Made by a program: the position numbers and the translations under genes
Origin: an uncultured Saprospiraceae bacterium
GTDB taxonomy: Bacteria > Bacteroidota > Bacteroidia > Chitinophagales > Saprospiraceae
Assembly (NCBI GenBank): GCA_937930625.1
Contig: CALHBW010000200.1
Coordinates: forward strand, 1-11,288
DNA length: 11,288 nucleotides
Reading direction: 5' to 3'
Notes under the pieces: model-generated
What the model saw: the letters and a program-made list of their open reading frames with translations, nothing else
What the model was told of the DNA's origin: nothing
The model's database searches: none
Part shown: piece after piece, positions 1-6,467 of the stretch
Position numbering within the stretch: position 1 is the stretch's first letter
How the letters are laid out: the number at the start of each line of letters is the position of its first letter

Positions 1-476
1 AAGGCACGCGCAATCGCTACACGCTGACGCTGACCACCGGATAATTCGTTGGGTTTGTGGTACATACGGTCGCCCAAACCTACTGCTTCCAAGACTTCCT
101 CTGCTTTGTCGAGTCGTTTGTTTTTGCTCATACCTGCATACACAAGCGGCAACGCGACATTCTCCAAAGCCGATAATCGTGGCAGCAAATTAAAGGTCTG
201 AAAGACAAAGCCAATTTCCTTATTGCGGACAGCAGCAAGGTCGCCATCATCCATATCACTTACATCATTTTCATTGAGAAAATAATCGCCATTCGTGGGC
301 GTATCAAGACAACCGAGCAGGTTCATCAGCGTCGATTTGCCCGACCCGGAAGGTCCCATCAATGCCACGTATTCATTCTTTTGAATGTTCAATGTGATGG
401 ATTGCAGTGCATCCACACGTTCAGTACCCATGATATAGGTCTTCTGCAATTTGCTTAGAGATATAATCGGATTCAT
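1..476 (-). CDS. ABC transporter ATP-binding protein, LolD/MacB-like (partial, C-terminus off window)
   Basis: This gene starts at an ATG whose complement is at 474-476 and runs off the left edge after 158 codons, so about two thirds of a usual ~230-residue subunit is visible. The translation shows a Walker A P-loop (GPSGSGKST, residues 41-49), a Q-loop glutamine (about residue 93, FVFQTFNLLP) and the ABC signature LSGGQRQRVAIARA (residues 145-158). Walker B and the H-loop lie outside. The N-terminal style (MNPIISLSKLQKTY.MG) and the Q-loop context fit the LolD/MacB/FtsE-like group, which power lipoprotein release, tripartite efflux or cell-division complexes at the inner membrane. Which of these applies cannot be decided without the permease partner, expected further left. 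It lies downstream of gatC on the same strand, separated only by a tandem-repeat inverted element that reaches to within ~11 bp of this ATG. No Shine-Dalgarno sequence is visible. Confidence 0.93.
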   Translation of the reverse strand, partial: MNPIISLSKLQKTYIMGTERVDALQSITLNIQKNEYVALMGPSGSGKSTLMNLLGCLDTPTNGDYFLNENDVSDMDDGDLAAVRNKEIGFVFQTFNLLPRLSALENVALPLVYAGMSKNKRLDKAEEVLEAVGLGDRMYHKPNELSGGQRQRVAIARA

Positions 477-486
477 GTTGTTACGA

Positions 487-590
487 GTTGTTGAGTTGAT
501 GAATTGACGGGTTGATGAGTTGATGAGTTATTGAATTATCGTTTTTCGAAAACTCAACAACTCATCACCCCGTCAATTCGTCAACCCGTC
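487..590. repeat. Octamer tandem arrays in inverted orientation (element A)
   Basis: The left arm (487-534) is six consecutive 8-bp units of the type RTTGAYGA (gttgttga, gttgatga, attgacgg, gttgatga, gttgatga, gttattga). The right arm (551-590) is five units of the complementary type (aactcaac, aactcatc, accccgtc, aattcgtc, aacccgtc). They flank a 16-bp core (535-550), so the transcript can fold into a long imperfect hairpin. It fills the whole gap between gatC and the ABC ATPase gene. The gatC stop codon (complement of 589-591) is formed by the outer edge of the right arm. The unit is the same as in the element at 6242-6467. Confidence 0.9.
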
Positions 591-873
591 AAATAACCTT
601 CGGTGTTTTAAAGTAAGTACCGTCACTGTCGGGGGCATTTTTGAGGGCTTCGGCTTGCTTGACCATATTATCAACTTGGTCGGGACGGAGTTTGTTGACT
701 TCGTCGTTCATATAGACAAGCGGTTCGACACCATCAGTATCAACCTCTTGTAATTTTTCGACCATATTGAGAATATTGGTCAGGTCATCTGCAAGCTCCT
801 CTTTTTCGCTGTCCGACAGTTTGAGTTTTGCCAATGTTTCTAAGCGCGAAATTAGGGATTTGTCTATTTTCAT
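589..873 (-). CDS. gatC: Asp-tRNA(Asn)/Glu-tRNA(Gln) amidotransferase subunit C
   Basis: The gene encodes 94 residues, the normal size for GatC (about 90-100). GatC holds GatA and GatB together in the GatCAB complex, which converts Glu-tRNA(Gln) and/or Asp-tRNA(Asn) to the amidated forms in the cytoplasm. Family hallmarks visible are ISRLETLAKLKLSDSEKEEL near residues 8-27, VEKLQEVDTDGVEPL at about 38-52, LRPDQV (family LReD.v) at about 62-67, and the C-terminal NAPDSDGTYFKTPKVI, matching the conserved NAPd..g.yF.vPkvi ending. The start ATG (complement 871-873) follows an A/T-rich leader without Shine-Dalgarno, normal for Bacteroidota. gatA and gatB are not adjacent, so the gene is separate from its partners, as is common. 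A good -7 promoter box lies ~37 bp upstream. The stop codon overlaps the last unit of octamer element A. Confidence 0.95.
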   Translation of the reverse strand: MKIDKSLISRLETLAKLKLSDSEKEELADDLTNILNMVEKLQEVDTDGVEPLVYMNDEVNKLRPDQVDNMVKQAEALKNAPDSDGTYFKTPKVI

Positions 874-909
874 TTTAAAAAATTAGATATTCTACATTAA
901 ATCATCGTC

Positions 910-917
910 CAAAAGTA
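910..917 (-). promoter_or_regulatory. Candidate -7 promoter box for gatC
   Basis: On the minus strand this reads TACTTTTG, an exact match to the Bacteroidota sigma -7 consensus TAnnTTTG. It would start transcription near 903-905, leaving a ~30-nt leader before the gatC ATG at 873. A convincing -33 TTTG element at the usual 19-21 bp spacing is not present; the nearest TTG is about 25 bp away. On the opposite strand, TAAAATTG at 973-980 is a one-mismatch -7 candidate for the divergent kinase gene, also without a clear -33 box. This is inferred from consensus only. Confidence 0.4.
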
Positions 918-991
918 CATTTTTTGTGGTTCTTACATTCAGCAATTTACTTTTTTCTGTTTTTTCCTTGTATAAAATTGTAATTTCGCCG

Positions 992-1051
992 CGTAACACA
1001 GACATTCCTGTCTGTACTTAATTTACCACAGACAGGAATGTCTGTGTTACG
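992..1051. repeat. 24-bp perfect inverted repeat in the leader of the kinase gene
   Basis: The arms at 992-1015 and 1028-1051 are perfect reverse complements (24 of 24), separated by a 12-bp loop (acttaatttacc). Each arm is itself partly palindromic (cagaca..tgtctg), so it can also form smaller hairpins. The right arm ends 8 bp before the ATG of the kinase at 1060, so a transcript begun near the -7 candidate at 973-980 would open with this hairpin and place it over the ribosome-landing region. It is not tandemly repeated and its sequence is unrelated to the octamer arrays. It could be a dispersed REP-like element or a regulatory hairpin. Confidence 0.9.
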
Positions 1052-1059
1052 ATACGAAC

Positions 1060-1695
1060 ATGGAAAATCATTCACAAGTTAAACATATCGCAGTAGCCGG
1101 CAATATTGGAGCAGGCAAGACGACCCTTTGTACCAAACTTGCCCGTCAGTTCGGATGGGAAGTTAATTATGAAGACACAGAGGAAAATCCGTATTTGAGC
1201 GATTTTTATAATGACATGCGACGTTGGTCGTTCAATTTGCAGATTTACTTCCTCAATAGTCGCTATCAGCAGATTTTACGCATCCAAAGTGGTGATAAAA
1301 CCGTCATTCAAGACCGTACGATATATGAAGATGCGTACATTTTTGCGCCAAACTTACATTATATGGGTTTGATGTCCAAACGTGATTTTGATAATTATTT
1401 TACTTTATTCAAAACAATGAGTTCGCAAGTCAATCCGCCGGATTTGCTGATTTATTTGCAAGCTGATATTTCGACATTGGTGTCACATATCCAACGTCGC
1501 GGACGCGATTACGAAGGCAGTATGAGCCTTGAATATCTCAAGAAATTGAACGAGCGTTACGAAGAATGGATTAGCGGTTATACCGAAGGTAAACTACTGG
1601 TTATCAATGTAGATAACCTTGATTTTGATGGAAACCCGGAGCATCTCGGCGAAGTCGTCAATCAGGTTTCCCGCGAGTTGCATGGGCTTTTTTAA
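1060..1695 (+). CDS. Deoxynucleoside kinase family protein (dGK/dAK-like)
   Basis: The gene encodes 211 residues, typical for the bacterial deoxyadenosine/deoxyguanosine kinase family. These cytoplasmic enzymes phosphorylate salvaged deoxynucleosides using ATP. The sequence shows the P-loop AGNIGAGKTT (residues 13-22), a glutamate-rich segment after it (YEDTEENPYL, about 37-46) where the catalytic acid of the family sits, the DRT-YED motif (residues 85-91; the family has DRS/ERS or DRT followed by Y..D), and an Arg-rich LID segment QRRGRDYE (145-152). Substrate preference cannot be read from this. The ATG at 1060 is taken because the P-loop then sits at the usual distance from the N-terminus; there is no Shine-Dalgarno sequence. 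The gene stands alone, divergent from gatC, with a perfect 24-bp inverted repeat just ahead of it. Its TAA stop is the first TAA of a heptamer repeat array. Confidence 0.93.
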   Translation: MENHSQVKHIAVAGNIGAGKTTLCTKLARQFGWEVNYEDTEENPYLSDFYNDMRRWSFNLQIYFLNSRYQQILRIQSGDKTVIQDRTIYEDAYIFAPNLHYMGLMSKRDFDNYFTLFKTMSSQVNPPDLLIYLQADISTLVSHIQRRGRDYEGSMSLEYLKKLNERYEEWISGYTEGKLLVINVDNLDFDGNPEHLGEVVNQVSRELHGLF

Positions 1696-1725
1696 TGATT
1701 AATGGTTAACGATTAATGATTAATT
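1693..1725. repeat. Heptamer tandem array at the end of the kinase gene (element E)
   Basis: A partial unit taatg is followed by four 7-bp units: attaatg (1698-1704), gttaacg (1705-1711), attaatg (1712-1718) and attaatt (1719-1725). The array is close to self-complementary because ATTAAT and GTTAAC are palindromes. The kinase stop codon TAA (1693-1695) is the first TAA of the array. The remainder of the gap to the next gene (1726-1931) is A/T-rich. I see nothing in it beyond a weak interrupted stem at 1864-1895. Confidence 0.65.
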
Positions 1726-1931
1726 TTTCTGATGTTTTTTGCGTGGCAAAAAACATTCTGAGTATTAAACTTATTCTTGAACTTGAACTTAAAACTTTCC
1801 CCATCTCATTTCTTCCTTGTTATCTATGCCCCATTTTTAACGTCAAAAAAGTTGCCAACACACGTAAGGGAATCACCACTTTTTTTGTGACCTTACTCAC
1901 AAAGAGCGAGGTGTCTGATTATTAAATTAGT

Positions 1932-3764
1932 ATGAAAAAAATATTTATTCTTTTTTTGTGTAATTTCTTCTGTTTGTTAACTTTTGGAAGTGAGTTGACC
2001 TATCGACTAATTTCCGGAATAACCATTGACAATATCAGTACTACTGATGCTTCGTGTATTGCGGACGATGGTACAGCTACCGTAACAACATCAGGCGGAA
2101 CAGATCCCCTGACCTATACATGGGAAAATACTGCAAATGCCGGAACAGCAGTTTCTACTGAAAATCCTGCGACCGGATTGGCAGCAGGTACATACAGCGT
2201 GACGGTGAGCGATGCGGCAGGCTGTGCCGCGACGGGGACAGTGGAAGTCGGAGCACCGCCCGCGCCTATAATTTTGGCAGAAATACCTACTCCCTCAACT
2301 TGCGGGAATGCAGACGGTACTATTGAACTTTGGTTGGAAGATAGTCTCGAACCCTTCACTTATAATTGGGAAAATGCGATGACCCCCGGCGTAAATGTTT
2401 CTTCCGATAATCCTGCAACAGACTTGGCATCAGGGCTATACAATGTTACGGTAACCGGCAATAACGGCTGCACAACAATAACAATGGTATCTTTGACCGA
2501 ACTGGATGCGCCGGAGATTTTGGACATCGCTTTCTCCGGTTCAACGTGTGGTCAAGCTAACGGTGGGGCAGTTGTTACGGTAAGCGGAGGTATGCTACCT
2601 TATACCTATAATTGGGAAAATAGCGATACACCGGGCATGAGTGTTTCGGCTAGTGAGGTAGCGAGTGATTTGCCGGAAGGTATATATAATGTTGTCGTCA
2701 CGGATGCTAATGGTTGTACAGCTTTTGGTTCGACCACGATTACGGGTACACCTCCATTATCTTTTGAAACGACAAGTATTGACCCAACCTGTGGAAGTGC
2801 GATGGACGGTTCTGCTGCCGTAAATGCTGAAGGTGGTTCATTTTATTATACCTATCAATGGAGTAATGGCAGCACCGAACAAGCGGCACTCAACCTTCCG
2901 GGAGGAGTACATGTCGTTACTGTCACAGATACGGATGGTTGTACGGGGACAGCACAGGTGGAATTGAGCGAACCCGAATCGATATTTTTTGAATCGACTT
3001 CTTCTAATTCGACTTGCTCCGGCTTGAACGACGGTACTATTACCGTGCTTAATGTTTCAAGTGGAGAAGGTGCGCCGTATTTGTATTCTGTGGATGGTGC
3101 CACTTTTTCACCGGACAGTATTTTTACGGATTTAGGCGAAGGATTTTATGAAATCTATGTGCAAGATGTCAATGCTTGTATTGCACTTGGCAATCAAGTA
3201 ATAGAAAGTACAACGGAGTTGATTTTGGATTATGGCGAAGATGTAGAAATAGATTTTGGTGAAAGTGTTGATTTGTTTCCTACAACAAATTTCTCTTTGG
3301 ACACCGCCTTATACACATGGACATGGGTGCAAGATACAAGCCTCATTTTCAATAACTTTTCGTATAATCCGGTCGCACAACCAAGCACGACGACCACTTA
3401 TAATGTAAGCGTTACAGACCCTAATGGCTGTTCGATAAGTGATGCGATAACTGTAAGGGTAAATGTTGAAAGAGACGTTTTTATTCCCAATATTTTCAGC
3501 CCGAATTTTGATGGAAATAATGATGTCTTTACTGTTTTTGGCGGAATAGGAGTTGCGCGTGTCAGCACCATGCAAGTATTTGACCGTTGGGGAGCAAAGG
3601 TGCATGAAACCTCTAACTTTTCGCCAAATAGTTCTGAATTTGGATGGGATGGGAAACATAAAGGTAATGCCGCCGCACAAGGCGTTTATGTGTATTATGT
3701 AGAAGTAGAATTTGTGGATGGAACGACAGATACTTATCGTGGCGATGTAACGATTGTTAGATAA
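1932..3764 (+). CDS. SprB-repeat surface protein with T9SS type B C-terminal sorting domain
   Basis: The 610-residue product has an N-terminal signal peptide (MKKIFILFLCNFFCLLTFGS, residues 1-20). About five repeats of ~70-80 residues follow (roughly 30-106, 112-187, 194-270, 276-346, 350-424). Each has the SprB-type pattern C...DG..., a central Y.W..., then G.Y.V.VTD..GC. A PKD-like beta domain (about 430-511, ending YNVSVTDPNGCS) leads into a type B (gliding-motility-associated CHU_C-type) sorting domain at about 515-610, seen as VFIPNIFSPNFDGNND, QVFDRWG, GWDGKHKG and GVYVYYVEVEFVDG...GDVTIVR. This predicts export by Sec, then the type IX system, with retention on the cell surface. SprB is the mobile adhesin of gliding flavobacteria, but this protein is far shorter, so a direct motility role is only a guess. 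The two cysteines per repeat suggest disulfides. It stands alone with no PorP/SprF-like partner next to it. Confidence 0.92.
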   Translation: MKKIFILFLCNFFCLLTFGSELTYRLISGITIDNISTTDASCIADDGTATVTTSGGTDPLTYTWENTANAGTAVSTENPATGLAAGTYSVTVSDAAGCAATGTVEVGAPPAPIILAEIPTPSTCGNADGTIELWLEDSLEPFTYNWENAMTPGVNVSSDNPATDLASGLYNVTVTGNNGCTTITMVSLTELDAPEILDIAFSGSTCGQANGGAVVTVSGGMLPYTYNWENSDTPGMSVSASEVASDLPEGIYNVVVTDANGCTAFGSTTITGTPPLSFETTSIDPTCGSAMDGSAAVNAEGGSFYYTYQWSNGSTEQAALNLPGGVHVVTVTDTDGCTGTAQVELSEPESIFFESTSSNSTCSGLNDGTITVLNVSSGEGAPYLYSVDGATFSPDSIFTDLGEGFYEIYVQDVNACIALGNQVIESTTELILDYGEDVEIDFGESVDLFPTTNFSLDTALYTWTWVQDTSLIFNNFSYNPVAQPSTTTTYNVSVTDPNGCSISDAITVRVNVERDVFIPNIFSPNFDGNNDVFTVFGGIGVARVSTMQVFDRWGAKVHETSNFSPNSSEFGWDGKHKGNAAAQGVYVYYVEVEFVDGTTDTYRGDVTIVR

Positions 3765-3801
3765 AACGTAGTAAATTTAAAAATATCATGTCACAAATTA
3801 A

Positions 3802-3828
3802 TATTTTTTATTAAGAAAATAAAAAATA
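3802..3828. terminator. A/T-only hairpin downstream of the SprB-like gene
   Basis: The arms at 3802-3812 and 3818-3828 are perfect 11-bp complements made only of A and T, with a 5-nt loop. It begins 38 bp after the stop at 3764. The stem is weak and lacks G-C pairs, so a terminator or 3'-end role is only possible. Confidence 0.25.
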
Positions 3829-3896
3829 AAACCATACATTTTTGCCGCGTTCCATAGCACCAATATAAAAGAAATGCACCCATGCAGATAGACAAA

Positions 3897-3929
3897 AGCG
3901 GATGTTGAACGCTACTTTCAACATCCGCT
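3897..3929. terminator. Strong G/C-containing hairpin, likely terminator of the SprB-like gene
   Basis: The arms 3897-3909 (agcggatgttgaa) and 3917-3929 (ttcaacatccgct) are perfect 13-bp complements with a 7-nt loop. Flanking gcagatagaca and tgtctgc can extend the stem with bulges. On the plus strand it is followed by a loose T-rich stretch (tgtctgctttctta), not a clean U-tract; on the minus strand it runs into four T residues. It is ~130 bp downstream of the SprB-like gene and is the best terminator candidate there. Confidence 0.5.
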
Positions 3930-4164
3930 ATGTCTGCTTTCTTAGAAATTTAAAACACATTCCTAACTTCAAAATTGTAAAGCTACATACCTTCACATCT
4001 TTCCTTGAAATATTCATGTGATATTTACTTAATTGATTTTGAGTAGGTATATAATAGGTAATGTTTTTTATAAGTTAAAAGCGGTGTCATAAAACTGTCT
4101 TTTTACCTCCCTGATTTATACTTGTCAATAGAATTTATTACATTTACGTACCTTAAAATGCGTA

Positions 4165-4509
4165 TATGAATAGATGAATAAATGAGTAAATATTTGGCAT
4201 GTTTAAATTTGGCTCAAAAGTAGTTGACACTTTTTTGACTTCATTTTAAAATAAAAACAATATTTAAAAACCCCGTTTACTAAACTTCAAAGAGTTTAGT
4301 AAATGTACATAAAGTACTGAAATTTAGCCAATTACTGACATTAGTGATATGTTTACGTTTACTAAACTCGAAAAGTTTAGTAAACGGGGCGCATCATTTT
4401 TCCCCGTAATAAAGTGTCAACCACTTTTCTAAACATGCCAAATATTTTGAAAAAATTAAACATGCTCCAAAGGAGTGAAATATTTACTCATTTCATCATT
4501 TATTCATTC
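4165..4509. repeat. 345-bp nested palindromic element with octamer-repeat ends (element F, MITE-like)
   Basis: The outer ends are three 8-bp units per side: tatgaata/gatgaata/aatgagta at 4165-4188 and actcattt/catcattt/attcattc at 4486-4509, in inverted orientation. Going inward there are three more matched arms: 4188-4205 with 4430-4447 (18 of 18), 4216-4233 with 4411-4428 (17 of 18), and 4271-4287 with 4373-4389 (17 of 17, starting ccccg). Inside, tttactaaact recurs so that local hairpins at 4276-4303 and 4356-4386 (13-bp stem, 5-nt loop) compete with the long-range pairing. The right arm carries an extra ~30 bp (4448-4477) absent from the left. There is no coding sequence. Most of the 3765-4533 gap is this element plus the hairpins above. 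The remaining 3930-4164 stretch is plain A/T-rich sequence in which I see nothing. Confidence 0.8.
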
Positions 4510-4533
4510 TCATAATCTTCCAAACCATGTATC

Positions 4534-6231
4534 ATGAAGCAGAATCTACTTGCTATTGTATTATTTTTGTTGTTTACTATCCCCTCAAATGCTCAAACGA
4601 TTGACCTTATTCCTCATGCTTTTGGGCTGAGTCAACCCGTTGACATTGCTTCTGCGGGAGACGATCGTCTTTTTATCGTAGAACGAGAAGGACGTATTCG
4701 TATCGTAGAGCGCGATGGCACTGTACTGCCGGAGCCTTTCCTTGACATCACGGAGCAGGTGCGCTCATCGGCACAAGACCAAGGCTTGTTGAGTATAGCT
4801 TTTCACCCTGATTATGCCAATAACGGCTATTTTTATCTCAACTATACCAGTCACCCCAGTGGCGATACCTTTATTGCGCGTTATTCTGCAAGTAGCAGCA
4901 ATCCCAACCTTGCAAATCCTAATAGTCGCTTTATTATATATACTGCCTTTCAACCATACAATAATAATAACGGAGGCGATTTAAATTTCGGACCTGACGG
5001 TTATCTGTATATTGCACTCGGCGACGGCGGCAGTGGTGATGACCCCGGCAACCGTGCTCAGAACCTCGACCTCCCACTCGGTAAAATACTCCGTATAGAT
5101 ATAGATTCGGGCGTATTGTATGATATTCCGCCGGATAATCCATATGCACAGCCGGGCGAGATGGGCTTGGATGAAATCTGGGCTTCGGGCTTGCGACAGC
5201 CGTGGCGATTTAGCTTTGATAGCGAAACAGGAGATATGTGGATTGCGGACATAGGACAAGATGGTTGGGAAGAAGTCAACTTCCAGTCTGCTGCCAGCGC
5301 AGGAGGTGAAAATTATGGATGGCGATGCTACGAAGGCTTGGAATCATTTAACGCTTCGGGCTGTGCAAGTGTCGATGACCTGTCTTTTCCTATACATATT
5401 TATGCCAATAATGAAAATGACTCCGGTTGTTCTGTGACAGGCGGATATGTATATAGAGGCGGTGCTTTTGAAAGTTTACAAGGCTTGTATATTTATGCAG
5501 ATTACTGTACAGGCAAATTCTGGTCGCTGAAATTTTTACCCGGAACAGGATGGTTTAATGAGCCGCTTGGAGAGTCTTTTTCTTATAATTTCAGAACATT
5601 TGGTGAAGACAATAGAAAAGAATTATATGTAGCAGGAGTGGGAAATGGCGCCATTTACAGAGTAGTCGATCCGACTGCTTTGCCGATTGATTTAATTTCT
5701 TTTACAGCAGAAAGTATTGATAATAAAGAAGTTGTACTAAAGTGGTTGACAGCTACAGAAATCAATAGCGATTATTTTGATATACAACGTAGTCTTGACG
5801 GAGTTAGCTTTTCAACGATTGACAAAGTAAATGCAGCCGGAAATAGCACCACGCAACTATCTTACGAATTTACGGATAAAAACCCTGCATTTGGCGAAAT
5901 TTACTACCGCCTCCGACAAGTGGATTTTGATGGAAGTGTAACATACTCAGAAGTCAAACAAGTCAAATTGGACCGCAACTATGTGACGCCGAATATTTAT
6001 CCAAATCCAATACGTGATGCACAAAATCTTACGATTGACTTTGGTGATATGCCTAATTCACCCGTTGAAATAAATATCGTGGATATGAGTGGCAAGCAAG
6101 TGTATTATCGTCAATATCCTGCGGGACAAAATCGCTTTGATATTCCTGTGAACGGGCTATCAAAAGGCATGTATATTGTCAACGGACAATTTGATGAATA
6201 CCATTTTTATAAAAAATTGATTGTTCATTGA
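4534..6231 (+). CDS. Secreted PQQ-sugar-dehydrogenase-like beta-propeller with T9SS type A sorting domain
   Basis: The 565-residue product has a signal peptide (residues 1-20, ending PSNAQ). A soluble glucose/sorbosone dehydrogenase (GSDH) type propeller spans about 22-380, seen in QPVDIASAGDDRLFIVEREGRI, DQGLLSIAFHPDY, GDLNFGPDGYLYIALGDGG, GNRAQNLDLPLGKILRID, ASGLRQPWRFSFD and ENYGWRCYEG. A fibronectin-like linker domain common in T9SS cargo follows (about 384-478, PIDLISFTAE...YYRLRQVDFDG). Last comes a type A sorting domain (about 484-565, NIYPNPI...INIVDMSGK...GLSKGMYIV). Export to the surface or medium is therefore expected. Family members oxidise sugars with PQQ, but many are uncharacterised. 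The family's catalytic histidine, normally in an NHNGG-type motif, is Asn145 here (YNNNNGGD), whereas the arginine of the GLR-P motif (Arg221) is kept. Classical dehydrogenase activity is therefore doubtful. It is convergent with the cyclodeaminase gene. Confidence 0.9.
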   Translation: MKQNLLAIVLFLLFTIPSNAQTIDLIPHAFGLSQPVDIASAGDDRLFIVEREGRIRIVERDGTVLPEPFLDITEQVRSSAQDQGLLSIAFHPDYANNGYFYLNYTSHPSGDTFIARYSASSSNPNLANPNSRFIIYTAFQPYNNNNGGDLNFGPDGYLYIALGDGGSGDDPGNRAQNLDLPLGKILRIDIDSGVLYDIPPDNPYAQPGEMGLDEIWASGLRQPWRFSFDSETGDMWIADIGQDGWEEVNFQSAASAGGENYGWRCYEGLESFNASGCASVDDLSFPIHIYANNENDSGCSVTGGYVYRGGAFESLQGLYIYADYCTGKFWSLKFLPGTGWFNEPLGESFSYNFRTFGEDNRKELYVAGVGNGAIYRVVDPTALPIDLISFTAESIDNKEVVLKWLTATEINSDYFDIQRSLDGVSFSTIDKVNAAGNSTTQLSYEFTDKNPAFGEIYYRLRQVDFDGSVTYSEVKQVKLDRNYVTPNIYPNPIRDAQNLTIDFGDMPNSPVEINIVDMSGKQVYYRQYPAGQNRFDIPVNGLSKGMYIVNGQFDEYHFYKKLIVH

Positions 6232-6241
6232 TGGGGTGACA

Positions 6242-6467
6242 ATTGAAGAGTTGATGAGTTGATGAATTGACGAGTTGACGAATTGACGAGTTGACGAATT
6301 GACGAGTTGACGAATTGACGAGTTGATGATACAAGAACTTACGGCTGACGACATTTTCGTGAAATTCCCACAACACATCAACTCGTCAACTCGTCAATTC
6401 GTCAACACATCAACTCGTCAACTCATCAACTCATCAACTCATCAACTCGACAATTCGTTAACTCATA
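6242..6467. repeat. Long inverted octamer tandem arrays (element B)
   Basis: The left arm (6242-6329) is 11 uninterrupted 8-bp units: attgaaga, gttgatga twice, then attgacga and gttgacga alternating perfectly from 6266 to 6321, and a final gttgatga. The right arm (6372-6467) is 12 units of the complementary type (aacacatc, aactcgtc, aactcgtc, aattcgtc, aacacatc, aactcgtc, aactcatc three times, aactcgac, aattcgtt, aactcata). A 42-bp unique core (6330-6371) separates them. It lies between convergent genes. The right arm runs into the cyclodeaminase gene and encodes its last ~12 residues and stop. Confidence 0.95.

Noticed and set aside
1864..1895. Interrupted stem gtaagg..ccttac as a terminator or riboswitch
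   Set aside because: It is a short stem with a bulge and a 10-nt loop, with no T-tract. It is too weak to call.
1716..1925. Plus-strand 69-codon open frame between the kinase and SprB-like genes
   Set aside because: It begins inside the heptamer array, has unlikely composition (runs of hydrophobic residues without a signal-peptide pattern), no recognisable motif and no start-site signal. It is probably chance.
6242..6467. CRISPR array
   Set aside because: Units are contiguous 8-mers with no spacers, the two arms are inverted, and no cas gene is present.
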